NCBI GenBank assembly: GCA_038230515.1
Contig: JBBRND010000002.1
Span: 62,001-126,000, forward strand
Source: JAPLDB01 sp038230515
GTDB taxonomy: Bacteria > Bacteroidota > Bacteroidia > AKYH767-A > 2013-40CM-41-45
Reading direction: 5' to 3'
Length of the DNA: 64,000 bases
Below are positions 42,880 to 53,156 of the stretch, one piece after another. Below the pieces are notes generated by a model. The model searched no databases. It was not told the DNA's origin and was given only the letters and a program-made list of their open reading frames with translations. Made by a program: the position numbers and the translations under genes. Within the stretch, counting starts at the first letter, position 1, and every line of letters begins with the position of its first letter.

Positions 42880-44133
42880 TTACATAACATATTTCTTCAC
42901 AATGATGGATGCATTATGTCCACCAAAGCCAAAAGTATTACTCAATGCAGCACGCACCGTACGTTTCTGTGCTTTATTAAAAGTGAGGTTCAGTTTGGTA
43001 TCAAAAACAGGATCGTCAGTAAAGTGATTGATGGTAGGAGGAATGATATCGTTAATCACCGCCATGATAGAAGCAATGGCTTCAATCGCTCCTGCAGCAC
43101 CCAGCAAATGCCCCGTCATTGATTTTGTTGAACTGATGTTAAGTCGATAAGCGTCTTCACCAAATACAGTTTGTATCGCTTTTATTTCCTGCGGATCGCC
43201 AATCGGTGTAGAGGTTCCGTGAACATTGATGTAATCAATGTCAGCAATTGTCATCTCTGCATCTTCAAGAGCGGCACGCATAACATTCGCGGCTCCAAGC
43301 CCTTCAGGATGGGGTGCAGTCATGTGATACGCATCAGCCCCCATTCCACCACCAACTACTTCACCATAAATTTTTGCTCCACGTGCTTTGGCATGTTCAA
43401 GTTCTTCGAGGATGATACATCCTGCTCCTTCTCCCATTACAAATCCATCGCGGTTAAGATCGAATGGACGCGATGCAGTGGCAGGATCATCATTGCGTTG
43501 GCTGAGCGCTTGTAATGCATTGAATCCTCCCACGCATGTTTCATTCACTGTTGACTCAGATCCCCCACTTATTATAATGTTTGATTTGCCGAGGCGGATG
43601 TAAGTAAAGGCGTCAATCAACGCATTGGTTGATGAAGCACATGCAGACACTGTTGTAAAGTTAGGTCCGCGAAATCCGTACTTGATGGAAATGTGTCCGC
43701 TTGCAATGTCAGCAATCATCTTTGGAATGAAGAACGGATTGAAACGCGGAGTACCATCGCCTCGAGCGAAGTTGATTACTTCATCCTGAAAAGTTTTCAA
43801 TCCTCCGATTCCGCTTCCCCAGATCACACCTACACGATCATGATTTATTTTTTCGAGATCCATTCCGGAATCCTTTACGGCTTGATCTGCCACTACCAAT
43901 GCGTAGTGAGAAAATCCATCGAGCTTGCGGGCTTCTTTTCTTTCAAAAAAATCTTCAGGATTGAAGTTCTTCATCTCACATGCGAATCGGGTTTTAAATT
44001 TTGACGCGTCAAATTTTGTAATGGGCGCAGCACCGCTAACTCCGTTGATCAGTCCACTCCAGTATTCTTTAACGGAGTTTCCCAAAGGAGTTAATGCACC
44101 AAGTCCTGTTACGACTACGCGTCTTAATTGCAT
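42880..44133 (-). CDS. fabF: Beta-ketoacyl-ACP synthase II
   Basis: The 417-residue protein has the thiolase-fold triad Cys165 (TVSACASS), His305 (NVHGTSTPIGD) and His342 (TGHLLGAAGA), and the C-terminal GFGGHNAS. It elongates fatty acids by condensing malonyl-ACP with acyl-ACP. The acpP gene lies 21 bases upstream on the same strand, forming the usual acpP-fabF pair. Confidence 0.98.
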   Translation of the reverse strand: MQLRRVVVTGLGALTPLGNSVKEYWSGLINGVSGAAPITKFDASKFKTRFACEMKNFNPEDFFERKEARKLDGFSHYALVVADQAVKDSGMDLEKINHDRVGVIWGSGIGGLKTFQDEVINFARGDGTPRFNPFFIPKMIADIASGHISIKYGFRGPNFTTVSACASSTNALIDAFTYIRLGKSNIIISGGSESTVNETCVGGFNALQALSQRNDDPATASRPFDLNRDGFVMGEGAGCIILEELEHAKARGAKIYGEVVGGGMGADAYHMTAPHPEGLGAANVMRAALEDAEMTIADIDYINVHGTSTPIGDPQEIKAIQTVFGEDAYRLNISSTKSMTGHLLGAAGAIEAIASIMAVINDIIPPTINHFTDDPVFDTKLNLTFNKAQKRTVRAALSNTFGFGGHNASIIVKKYVM

Positions 44134-44154
44134 GAGAGGAAATTGAGGGAAAAA

Positions 44155-44391
44155 TTATTTTGCGTTCTTCTCGATGTATTCAATTGCCTGACCAACAGTT
44201 CCGATTTTTTCGGCCTGATCATCAGGAATGGCAATGTTGAATTCTTTTTCGAATTCCATAATCAACTCTACGGTGTCGAGTGAATCGGCACCAAGATCGT
44301 TGGTAAAGCTTGCCTCGTTAGTAACTTCTTTTTCGTCCACCCCGAGTTTATCAATGATGATGGCTTTCACTTTTGATGCAATGTCTGACAT
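44155..44391 (-). CDS. acpP: Acyl carrier protein
   Basis: The 78-residue acidic protein carries the phosphopantetheine Ser37 in LGADSLDTVELIM. It is the first gene of the acpP-fabF operon and carries the growing chain in fatty acid synthesis. Confidence 0.98.
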   Translation of the reverse strand: MSDIASKVKAIIIDKLGVDEKEVTNEASFTNDLGADSLDTVELIMEFEKEFNIAIPDDQAEKIGTVGQAIEYIEKNAK

Positions 44392-44565
44392 GATGAATTT
44401 GTTTTTTATTTTAAAATTAGTTTCTAAAAATGTGGTGCAAAATAAATCTTATTCAATCGAATATCAAAAGGTTTTCTTTCGGCTGATAAGGAGGGCGTAA
44501 AAGTAATATTTAATTAGAAAGAATACCTGAGTGGTAAACAGTTGAATAGCCGAATTGTTCTCTTC

Positions 44566-44596
44566 TTTGAAGTGTCCACTTTGGAGATTACATTTG
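44566..44596 (+). promoter_or_regulatory. Probable promoter of the sdh operon
   Basis: TTTG at 44566-44569 and TACATTTG at 44589-44596 are 19 bases apart, matching the Bacteroidota TTTG-N19-TAnnTTTG promoter. The start codon of sdhC lies 22 bases on. Confidence 0.65.
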
Positions 44597-44618
44597 CGGG
44601 CATTTTTTAAAAAGCATC

Positions 44619-45302
44619 ATGATCGAATCTCTCAAAATATTTTACACCACCACTGGGCGTAAGTTGCTGATGGCTCTTACGGGACTGTTCCTTGTTACTT
44701 TTTTGGTAGAGCATTTATATGGAAACCTGTTACTCTACAAAATGGACGGAGGCAAAGCGTTCGAAGAATATTCGGAATTCATGGCAGGCAATCTTCTGAT
44801 CCGTACAGTCGAATACATTTTATTTTCTGCAATCATTCTTCATGCTATTGACGGACTGCTTATTACGCTTGCAAATAGAAAAGCACGTCCTGTTTCTTAC
44901 GAGATGAATCGCCAGACAAGAAACAGTACATGGTTTTCGCGTAACATGGGTTTAACAGGAGCCGTCATATTATTCTTCCTTGTCGTTCATCTTCGAAACT
45001 TCTTCTTTGTTTTCCGCTTTGGTCAGATAGAAGGAACAATGAGTCAATATATAGCAAAGTCGTTTCAGATACCATGGTATTCTTCGTTGTATGTTTTTTC
45101 TATGGTACTTCTGGGCATGCATCTCAATCATGGTTTTCAGAGTGCCTTTCAAACGATTGGATTGAACAACAAAAAATACAAAGTCACTTTAAAGTATCTC
45201 GGGACATTCATAGCCCTCTTCTTTATGATCGGCTTCGCATCATTCCCGATCGTATTTTATTTTGATATCTGTGGAGTGGCTTCAAATATTTTAGGACAAT
45301 AA
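44619..45302 (+). CDS. sdhC: Succinate dehydrogenase cytochrome b subunit
   Basis: The 227-residue protein has about five transmembrane helices and heme-ligand histidines in VEHLYGN, LHAIDG, VVHLRNFF and HLNHGFQS, as in type-B succinate:quinone reductases with two hemes and a single membrane subunit. It anchors SdhAB. sdhA follows after 2 bases. Confidence 0.95.
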   Translation: MIESLKIFYTTTGRKLLMALTGLFLVTFLVEHLYGNLLLYKMDGGKAFEEYSEFMAGNLLIRTVEYILFSAIILHAIDGLLITLANRKARPVSYEMNRQTRNSTWFSRNMGLTGAVILFFLVVHLRNFFFVFRFGQIEGTMSQYIAKSFQIPWYSSLYVFSMVLLGMHLNHGFQSAFQTIGLNNKKYKVTLKYLGTFIALFFMIGFASFPIVFYFDICGVASNILGQ

Positions 45303-45304
45303 TT

Positions 45305-47242
45305 ATGTCAACATTAAACAGCAAAATTCCTTCCGGCTCTCTTCCCGAAAAGTGGACTCATTATAAAGAGCTTGTAAAGCTTGTTAATCCCGCGAACAAG
45401 AGGAAGCTCGATGTAATTGTCATCGGCACAGGTTTGGCGGGTGGCGCAGCCGCAGCTTCTCTTGCTGAACTCGGCTACAAAGTAAAAGCATTTTGTTTCC
45501 AGGATTCTCCGCGCAGAGCGCACAGCATTGCAGCGCAGGGAGGAATCAACGCAGCGAAGAATTATAAGAACGATGGCGATTCTGTTTTCAGATTATTTTA
45601 TGATACAATAAAAGGTGGCGACTTCCGGGCTCGCGAAGGAAATGTTCATCGCCTTGCTGAAGTTTCAGTAAATATTATTGATCAATGTGTGGCGCAGGGA
45701 GTTCCGTTTGCAAGAGAGTATGGTGGATTACTTGACAATCGTTCTTTCGGTGGTGCTCAGGTTTCAAGAACCTTTTATGCACGCGGACAAACAGGACAGC
45801 AACTTTTACTCGGTGCATACCAAGCGCTCGAAAGACAAGTTGGTTTGGGAACCGTTCAAATGTATTCGCGCCACGAAATGGTGGAGCTCGTAATTGTTGA
45901 CGGAAAAGCGAGAGGAATTATTGCTCGAGATTTAGTTACCGGTGAGTTGACAAAACATTTCGGTCATGCAGTGCTGTTGGCAAGCGGTGGCTACGGAAAT
46001 GTTTTTTATCTCTCTACAAACGCCATGGGCAGCAACGTAACTGCTGCATGGAAGGCACATAAGAAAGGTGCCTACTTCGGAAATCCATGTTACACACAAA
46101 TTCATCCTACCTGCATTCCTGTTACGGGAGAGTATCAATCGAAACTTACGTTGATGAGTGAATCGCTCCGCAACGATGGCCGCGTGTGGGTTCCGAAAAC
46201 GAAAGAAGATGCGCAAGCAATTCGTGAAGGGAAAAAAACTGCTGTTGATATTAAAGAAGACGACCGCGATTATTACTTAGAGAGAAAATATCCTTCGTAC
46301 GGAAATCTTTGTCCGCGCGATATTGCATCACGTGCAGCAAAGGAAGCATGCGATGACGGAAGGGGAATTGTTCCTTCTGGCCTAGGAGTGTTTCTTGATT
46401 TTGCTGATGCAATAAAACGTCTTGGGGTTGATGTTGTGAAAGCGCGTTACGGAGAATTGTTCCCGATGTATCAGAACATCACGAATGATGATCCGCTCAA
46501 AACACCGATGAAAATTTATCCTGCTGTTCACTACACCATGGGCGGACTGTGGGTTGATTACGAATTGATGACGACCGTTCCCGGCTTGTATTGTTTGGGC
46601 GAAGCGAACTTCAGCGATCATGGCGCAAACCGCCTGGGTGCATCGGCACTGATGCAGGGATTGGCTGACGGATATTTCGTGATCCCTTATACACTCGGCA
46701 ATTATCTTTCATCAGAAATTTTTACGAAACCAATTCCGACTGATCATCCTGCATTTGTGGAAGCAGAAAAATCTGCACGTGACAGAATGAACCAATTCCT
46801 GAATGTGAAAGGAAAAACTTCTGTGGAGGAATTTCACAAGCGTCTTGGAAAAATAATGTGGGAATATTGTGGGATGGCACGCACAGCTGAAGGATTGAAG
46901 AAAGCTCGCACATTGATCCAACAACTAAGAGAAAATTTTTGGAAAGATGTTCGTGTGCTTGGAGAAATAAATTCTTTCAATTCTGATCTTGATAAAGCAG
47001 GGCGCGTGGCTGATTTCATCGAGCTTGCAGAATTAATGGTGATAGATGCACTTAACCGCAATGAAAGTTGTGGAGGACATTTCCGTTCCGAATACCAGGA
47101 TGCAGGCGAAGCAAAACGTGATGATGAAAATTACCGCTATGCTGCTGCATGGGAATTTACAGGCGTTGGGGCCGATCCTGTTCTGCACAAAGAGCAATTG
47201 GAATTTGATAGTGTTGAGTTGCAGGTAAGGAGTTACAAATAA
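45305..47242 (+). CDS. sdhA: Succinate dehydrogenase flavoprotein subunit
   Basis: The 645-residue protein has an FAD-binding GTGLAGGAAAASLAELGY motif near residue 38, the flavin-attachment region with SIAAQGGINAAKNY, the active-site segments HYTMGGLWVD and GANRLGASALMQG, and a C-terminal domain with EYQDAGEAKRDDE. It oxidises succinate (or reduces fumarate) in the complex at the inner membrane. Confidence 0.97.
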   Translation: MSTLNSKIPSGSLPEKWTHYKELVKLVNPANKRKLDVIVIGTGLAGGAAAASLAELGYKVKAFCFQDSPRRAHSIAAQGGINAAKNYKNDGDSVFRLFYDTIKGGDFRAREGNVHRLAEVSVNIIDQCVAQGVPFAREYGGLLDNRSFGGAQVSRTFYARGQTGQQLLLGAYQALERQVGLGTVQMYSRHEMVELVIVDGKARGIIARDLVTGELTKHFGHAVLLASGGYGNVFYLSTNAMGSNVTAAWKAHKKGAYFGNPCYTQIHPTCIPVTGEYQSKLTLMSESLRNDGRVWVPKTKEDAQAIREGKKTAVDIKEDDRDYYLERKYPSYGNLCPRDIASRAAKEACDDGRGIVPSGLGVFLDFADAIKRLGVDVVKARYGELFPMYQNITNDDPLKTPMKIYPAVHYTMGGLWVDYELMTTVPGLYCLGEANFSDHGANRLGASALMQGLADGYFVIPYTLGNYLSSEIFTKPIPTDHPAFVEAEKSARDRMNQFLNVKGKTSVEEFHKRLGKIMWEYCGMARTAEGLKKARTLIQQLRENFWKDVRVLGEINSFNSDLDKAGRVADFIELAELMVIDALNRNESCGGHFRSEYQDAGEAKRDDENYRYAAAWEFTGVGADPVLHKEQLEFDSVELQVRSYK

Positions 47243-47254
47243 GACTAAGCAAGT

Positions 47255-47998
47255 ATGAAAATAAATCTAAAAGTCTGGCGACAAAAAAATTCTTCTGATA
47301 AAGGAGGAATCAAATCGTATGTAGTGAATGATGTAAATCCTGATATGAGTTTTCTTGAGATGTTTGATGTACTCAACGAACAACTCGTTCACGAGGGAGA
47401 GGAGCCGATTGCATTTGATCACGATTGCCGCGAAGGAATTTGCGGAATGTGTTCTATGTATATCAATGGCAGAGCGCACGGACCTATGCATGGAACTACA
47501 ACTTGCCAACTTTACATGCGTCATTTCAAAGACGGAGAAACAATTGTTGTAGAACCATGGAGGGCAAAAGCATTTCCTGTCCTTAGAGATTTAGTTGTTG
47601 ACCGTACAGCATTCGATAAAATAATTTCTGCCGGGGGATTTATTTCTGTGAACACCGGACAGGCAATTGATGCCAATGCAATTGCAGTATCAAAAGCAAA
47701 TGCGGAGGAGGCAATGGATGCAGCAGCATGTATTGGTTGTGGTGCCTGTGTGGCAGCATGTAAGAATGCATCAGCGATGTTGTTCACCTCTGCAAAAGTT
47801 TCTCAACTTGCTTTATTACCCCAGGGAGATCCTGAACGAAAAGTGCGCGTATTAAAAATGGTTGAAGCCCACGATGAGGCAGGTTTTGGTAGTTGTACTA
47901 ACACCGGTGCGTGTGAAGCAGAATGTCCGAAGGAAATTTCTATTTCGCATATTGCGCGATTGAACAGGGAGTTTGCTCTTGCATCGTTAGAAAACTAA
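47255..47998 (+). CDS. sdhB: Succinate dehydrogenase iron-sulfur subunit
   Basis: The 247-residue protein has ligands for three clusters: 2Fe-2S in CREGICGMC with a fourth Cys in GTTTC, 4Fe-4S in CIGCGACVAAC and 3Fe-4S in CTNTGACEAECP. It passes electrons from SdhA to SdhC and quinone. A terminator follows. Confidence 0.97.
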   Translation: MKINLKVWRQKNSSDKGGIKSYVVNDVNPDMSFLEMFDVLNEQLVHEGEEPIAFDHDCREGICGMCSMYINGRAHGPMHGTTTCQLYMRHFKDGETIVVEPWRAKAFPVLRDLVVDRTAFDKIISAGGFISVNTGQAIDANAIAVSKANAEEAMDAAACIGCGACVAACKNASAMLFTSAKVSQLALLPQGDPERKVRVLKMVEAHDEAGFGSCTNTGACEAECPKEISISHIARLNREFALASLEN

Positions 47999-48017
47999 AA
48001 AGTTAAAGACAATTTTT

Positions 48018-48045
48018 AATCCCGACTTCTTGGTTGGGATTTTTT
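48018..48045 (+). terminator. Terminator after sdhB
   Basis: AATCCCGAC pairs with GTTGGGATT around a short loop, followed by six T. Confidence 0.8.
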
Positions 48046-48067
48046 ATTTTCGCTCGATATAAATTTC

Positions 48068-49952
48068 ATGTCGTACAAATTTCCAACGCTTATTTTTTTT
48101 TTCGTTTCTGATTTCAATCAGCTGTAGTCAAAAGAAAAGTAATTCTTCAAACTCAAATACAAACTCTGAAATGATAACTAACGACCCACATTCATTCGCC
48201 AAACCTAACGATGCCATTGTAAAACATCTTGATCTCAATCTCAATGTTGATTTCGAAAAGAAAATTCTTTCCGGCTCTGCAACGGTTGATATTGAATTGA
48301 AAAATAATTCAACACAAATTATTCTCGATACCCGCGATTTGAAAATTGACAAAGTAGTTCTTGACGATGGAAGTGAAGCGAAATTCGAATTAGGAAGTGA
48401 AACGAAATATCTTGGTCAAGCCCTAACAGTAAACTGTAAACCGCAAACCCGCAAACTGACGGTTTATTATTCTACTTCTCCTGAAGCAGGAGCTCTGCAA
48501 TGGCTCACGCCTTCTCAAACTGCAGGAAAGAAATTCCCTTTTCTCTTTACTCAATCACAGGCAATACTTGCGCGTACATGGGTTCCGATGCAAGACAGTC
48601 CGGGAATTCGCTTCACATACTCGGCAACTGTAAAGGTTCCGAAAGAACTGATGGCTGTGATGAGTGCAGAGAATCCTCAGCAGAAAAATACTGATGGGGT
48701 TTATCATTTCAACATGCCACAACCAATCCCTGCTTACCTGCTTGCACTTGCAGTAGGTGATCTTGTTTTCAAATCATTTGACAAGAGAACGGGAGTATAT
48801 GCAGAACCTGTTACCATTGACAAAGCAGTTTATGAATTTGTTGATCTCCCAAAGATGGTTGATGCAGCAGAAAAATTGTACGGACCGTATGCATGGAGAC
48901 AATACGATCTTATTGTACTTCCGCCAAGTTTCCCATTTGGCGGAATGGAAAATCCGCGATTGACTTTTGCAACACCAACTATTCTTGCAGGAGACCGTTC
49001 ACTTACATCGCTCGTTGCACATGAGCTGGCACATTCATGGAGTGGCAACCTTGTTACCAACGCAACGTGGAATGACTTCTGGATGAATGAAGGATTCACT
49101 GTTTATTTTGAAAACAGAATAATGGAGGCGCTGTATGGAAAGGATTTTGCGGACATGCAACGAATACTCGGGCAAGAAGGAGTGAAGGGAACGATGACGG
49201 AATTAGGTGATACAAACGCGGACACTCATCTCAAGTTAAATCTTGACGGGCGCGATCCTGATGATGGTGTTACTGATGTTGCTTATGAGAAAGGGAATAA
49301 TCTTCTTCTCGTTATCGAAAGAGAAGTTGGAAGAGAGAAGTTTGATGCGTTTCTGAAAAAATATTTTGCTGAACATGCTTTCAAAACCATCACGACAGAA
49401 CAGTTTCTTGAATATTACAAAACGAATCTCATCAAAGATGATTCAGCAGAAGCAAAACGTATTGATATTGAGAAATGGATTTACGGTCCGGGCCTGCCCG
49501 ATAATTATGTACACATTTCTTCTTCACGATTTGCTGAAGTGGACAAACAGGTTGAAGAATGGAAAAAGGGAGCTGCGCCATCAAAACTCAGCGCAAAAAA
49601 TTTTACAACGAATGAGTGGCTGCGTTTCCTAAATACACTTCCTGATTCAATGAGCATTGCACAAATGAAAGAACTGGATGATGCGTTTCATTTCACGAAC
49701 ACAGGCAATTCAGAAATTCTATTCGCATGGTTCGAGCATGTCATTCCTTCAAAGTATGAGGTGGCATATTCTTCTCTGGAAAACTTTCTTACCAATGTCG
49801 GCAGAAGAAAATTTGTAAAACCACTGTATTCAGCAATGATAAAAACTGTTGAAGGAAAAGAAATGGCAAAAAAGATTTACGCCAAAGCAAGGCCGAATTA
49901 TCATTCTGTTACCGCGAATACGATCGATGAGATTTTAGAAGGTAAAAACTAA
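48068..49952 (+). CDS. M1 family aminopeptidase, lipoprotein leader out of frame by one base
   Basis: The catalytic part (from an in-frame ATG at 48171, 593 residues) has the M1 marks HELAHSW (zinc HExxH) and NEGFTVYFE. Immediately upstream, the same frame reads LISISCSQKKSNSSNSNTNS, a lipobox and linker, but the ATG that would start it (48068, MSYKFPTLIFF) is one base out of frame. The run of ten T at 48093-48102 would restore a perfect lipoprotein signal if it were nine. I therefore annotate from 48068 with a frameshift in the T run, either a sequencing slip, a mutation or a switch. Confidence 0.8.
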
Positions 49953-49977
49953 TCTACTGAAAAAGCAGATTAATTTT

Positions 49978-51612
49978 CTACTTTACCATCTTCATTTCAG
50001 GAACTACCTTCTCAATATTTACCGGCTTTCCACTTTGATCCATTCCGTTACTTTTGAAAGTCTCGGAAGAGGTTACAATGGTAACGCTACTGATCTTAAG
50101 AGGATAGTTTTCCACCATTTTATCTTCCTTTAAAATTTCAGGAGACAATGAGCTTCTTAAAACTTTCGAATAACTCATCGGCGAAGGAGCATTCGACTCC
50201 AAACTCTTCTTCAATGGCTCAGCTTCACTCTTATCGGTTACAATGGTGACATAAAAACTTTGTGTTTGCCAGTATTTTTTCATCGTTGCATTCACTTCAT
50301 CCAATGAAAGCGATTGAAGCTGATCTCCCATTTCCCTGATATAATCTTTGCGTCCGTAGAATTTTGAATCCATCATATATCCAAGTTGACGCTCGGTTGA
50401 TTGAATATACAGTTTCATATAACTGCCAAGAAAAGTTCGCGTTGCTTCAAAGTCATCCTGCGACATCCCGTTATCAATCAGTTGCTGCATCTCATGCAGT
50501 GCCATACGAATTGCAAAGTGAGCATGACCGATGTTGATGTCTGCAAGTTCAGGATATTGCTTTTTTAATCCCGCGGCAGTTTGTACTGGGCGAATCCAGA
50601 TGGAAAAATAATTGGAGCTTCTCGGAACACCCGGACGGGGAAGCATGTTGCTTCCACCGTTGTCGTACCATTCAATATAGGAGTAATCGCCATAATTCAT
50701 AGAGCGTTCTTCGCGAATTTTTTTGTAGAGATGAGAATAGGATTTACGATGTTCGCCAAGCCATGAGTTCGCAACCATCAACGCAGCAAAGTTGTTGCTG
50801 CTTCTGGTTAGTTCAAGCGGGAAGCCCATACAGATGGCAGAACCGAGTGCATTCTCTTTCGAAATAATTTCGACCTGCATTCCTTGAGGTAATCTCGGTC
50901 TTGCACGTTGTAACTTCTCCGCAAACGGGCTGTCGGCGAGTTTCCGCAAGTCTGCTTTGAGGTTCGCAATTAGCTCAGTGGAATAATTTCCTGCCACTCC
51001 GATAAGCACATTCTTGTTTGAGTAAAAATTCTTGTAATGAGTTGCAATATCATCAGGGGTGATATTCTTTACACCGCTTGAAGTTCCTTCTGTCATGTGT
51101 TGGTAGCTTGTTCCACGGAATAAAAAATCCTCGAGTGCTTTTTTGCTGTACTCCTCATCGCTCGAAGAACGGATTACTTCATCTACATAATTCTGTTGAT
51201 TCGATTGGATGCGAATAAAATCTTCTTTTGCAAATGCGGGTGCTGATATCACATCGCGCATGATCGGATAAAATTTATCCATGTAAGCAGACGGACACTG
51301 AAATGTGAAGATTGAAACTTCTTTATCTACGCTGGCACTGATGGAAGCTGCCCATGGATAAAGCGCATCATCAATCTGCGACTTCGTCATCGTTTTGGTT
51401 CCGCCATCGGCCATCATTGAAGTTGTGAATTCGGTAAGACCTTCCTTGCCGGGAGGATCACTGATAGAGCCGTTGTTAAACATCAGTTTAATAACCACCT
51501 TATTTGAATTTGGTTGATTTAGCTCAACAACTTCTTGTGCACTTACTGAAAAGCTTATGCTATTGAGCAAAGTGATTGCTGTTATCAAAGTGGAAGAAAA
51601 TATCTTTTTCAT
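49978..51612 (-). CDS. M16 peptidase-like protein, zinc site missing
   Basis: The 544-residue protein has a signal peptide (MKKIFSSTLITAITLLNSIS region, ending VSA) and the M16 fold with NGSISDPPGKEGLTEF. Where active family members have HxxEH it has GLTEFTTSMM, so it cannot bind zinc in the usual way. It is the non-catalytic partner of the active protein encoded just upstream (gap 32 bases), as in two-chain bacterial M16 pairs. Confidence 0.88.
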   Translation of the reverse strand: MKKIFSSTLITAITLLNSISFSVSAQEVVELNQPNSNKVVIKLMFNNGSISDPPGKEGLTEFTTSMMADGGTKTMTKSQIDDALYPWAASISASVDKEVSIFTFQCPSAYMDKFYPIMRDVISAPAFAKEDFIRIQSNQQNYVDEVIRSSSDEEYSKKALEDFLFRGTSYQHMTEGTSSGVKNITPDDIATHYKNFYSNKNVLIGVAGNYSTELIANLKADLRKLADSPFAEKLQRARPRLPQGMQVEIISKENALGSAICMGFPLELTRSSNNFAALMVANSWLGEHRKSYSHLYKKIREERSMNYGDYSYIEWYDNGGSNMLPRPGVPRSSNYFSIWIRPVQTAAGLKKQYPELADINIGHAHFAIRMALHEMQQLIDNGMSQDDFEATRTFLGSYMKLYIQSTERQLGYMMDSKFYGRKDYIREMGDQLQSLSLDEVNATMKKYWQTQSFYVTIVTDKSEAEPLKKSLESNAPSPMSYSKVLRSSLSPEILKEDKMVENYPLKISSVTIVTSSETFKSNGMDQSGKPVNIEKVVPEMKMVK

Positions 51613-51644
51613 ATTTTGTTTTTTTGAGTTGAAATGTTGCGTGC

Positions 51645-53024
51645 TTACTTCTTTTGGAGGAGTTGAAACTGCGGTGTTGGTTTTATTTCAAAAGCTTCAT
51701 CAGGAGTAATGGTACCCACAGTTAGTGTATTATCAGTAAAATATTTTTGAGCCACGCGCATCATGTCTTCAGCAGTTACTTTATCATAGAGCGCGTATGT
51801 TCTGTTAAGCGATTCCGGATCACCCGTCAGCCACGTATAAGCAGATAGGGCCTCGGCAATACTTGTCGGGTTATCAATGCCCATTGCAAAACTGTTACGA
51901 AGATGCATTTTTGTTTCTGCAATTACATTCGCATCAAACGGAGTTGTCTTTGCTTTTTCTAATGCCTGTACAATTATGTTCTTTACATAAGGAATATCGT
52001 CTGCCTTCGCTACCGATGCTCCAACGCTGATGAGGTACGGATCGCGTGAGTTTTGTGCGCCTCCATTGATAGAGCGACACTTTTGCTCTCTCAGCACCAA
52101 CTGTTTATTCAACTCCGATTTTTCAGAGAACAAAATTGAACATAGCACATCGAGCGATGGCATGTCCATATTTCGATCGCTGAATGCAGGTCCTTTATAA
52201 TCGAGTTCCATGTATGGAGGAAATCCTTCTTTCTTAATATGTGTGGAGCGCATTTCGTTTTGCGGAGTTTCTGATGGGACATTTGAAACATAAGTGCCCT
52301 TCTTCCAAGAACCAAAAAATCTTTCAGCAAGTTCATTAACCGCATCCTGCTGCACATCACCTACTAAAATGATGGTACAGTATTCAGGACGGTAAAAGCG
52401 ATTGAAGAACTCTTTTGAATACTCATATTGATTCGGCATATCCACGATGTCCTTAAAATATCCCATCGTAGTATGACCATAGGTATGGTTCCTAAAAGCA
52501 GTCTCTGCAATTTTTTCATTAAGTTGTACGTAAGGACTTGCAGAATTTTTTGTGTACTCACCTTTCACGGCTCCGGCTTCAGTTTTAAATCCATCAATGG
52601 AATAGTTCAGATTTTGAAAACGATCTGCTTCGAGTTCAAACATCAGCTTCAGTTTATCTGCACTGCCTGTCATGTGATAAAGTGTTCGATCCAAACTTGT
52701 GTTTGCATTTGCGGATGCTCCAGTACTTTTCAACACTTCACCGTATTTATCAGACGGATATTTATCCGTGCCGCGAAACATCATATGCTCGAAGAAATGG
52801 GCGAAGCCGGTGTGTCCTGTTTCAATCTCATCACGCGATCCCGCGCGGACCACAATATAAAATGCAGCAAGCCCCGGACTCGGATAAGGCACAGTAACTA
52901 CATTTAATCCATTGGCTAATTTTTTTTGCAGAATGGGATATGGAAGAATTTTTTTTGCCTGGTCAGGAGTGCCGCTGATGAAAGCTGCACTCAGCAATAC
53001 AATAAGGAGTAATGATCGTTTCAT
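51645..53024 (-). CDS. M16 family zinc peptidase (active subunit)
   Basis: The 459-residue protein starts with a signal peptide (MKRSLLLIVLLSAAFISG). The inverted zinc motif HFFEH is at residues 76-80, and a second Glu lies downstream as expected. It should degrade peptides in the periplasm together with the inactive partner downstream. It is the first gene of the two-gene operon. Confidence 0.93.
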   Translation of the reverse strand: MKRSLLLIVLLSAAFISGTPDQAKKILPYPILQKKLANGLNVVTVPYPSPGLAAFYIVVRAGSRDEIETGHTGFAHFFEHMMFRGTDKYPSDKYGEVLKSTGASANANTSLDRTLYHMTGSADKLKLMFELEADRFQNLNYSIDGFKTEAGAVKGEYTKNSASPYVQLNEKIAETAFRNHTYGHTTMGYFKDIVDMPNQYEYSKEFFNRFYRPEYCTIILVGDVQQDAVNELAERFFGSWKKGTYVSNVPSETPQNEMRSTHIKKEGFPPYMELDYKGPAFSDRNMDMPSLDVLCSILFSEKSELNKQLVLREQKCRSINGGAQNSRDPYLISVGASVAKADDIPYVKNIIVQALEKAKTTPFDANVIAETKMHLRNSFAMGIDNPTSIAEALSAYTWLTGDPESLNRTYALYDKVTAEDMMRVAQKYFTDNTLTVGTITPDEAFEIKPTPQFQLLQKK

Positions 53025-53156
53025 AATTGTTTTATTTGGAAAGGGAAGCGAATGTATTAAAAATTGATTGGAGGAACGAGTTAATGAAAAGCTACGGTTA
53101 CGTTAATATCATCTTCAGTTGAAATAATGTAAGTTCGCGCTCTTAAAAATTATCCA

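Noticed and set aside
49978..53024. M16 gene pair as a duplicated pseudogene because one lacks the zinc motif
   Set aside because: Active and inactive M16 partners are a known arrangement; the reading frame is intact and has a signal peptide, so it is not a pseudogene.
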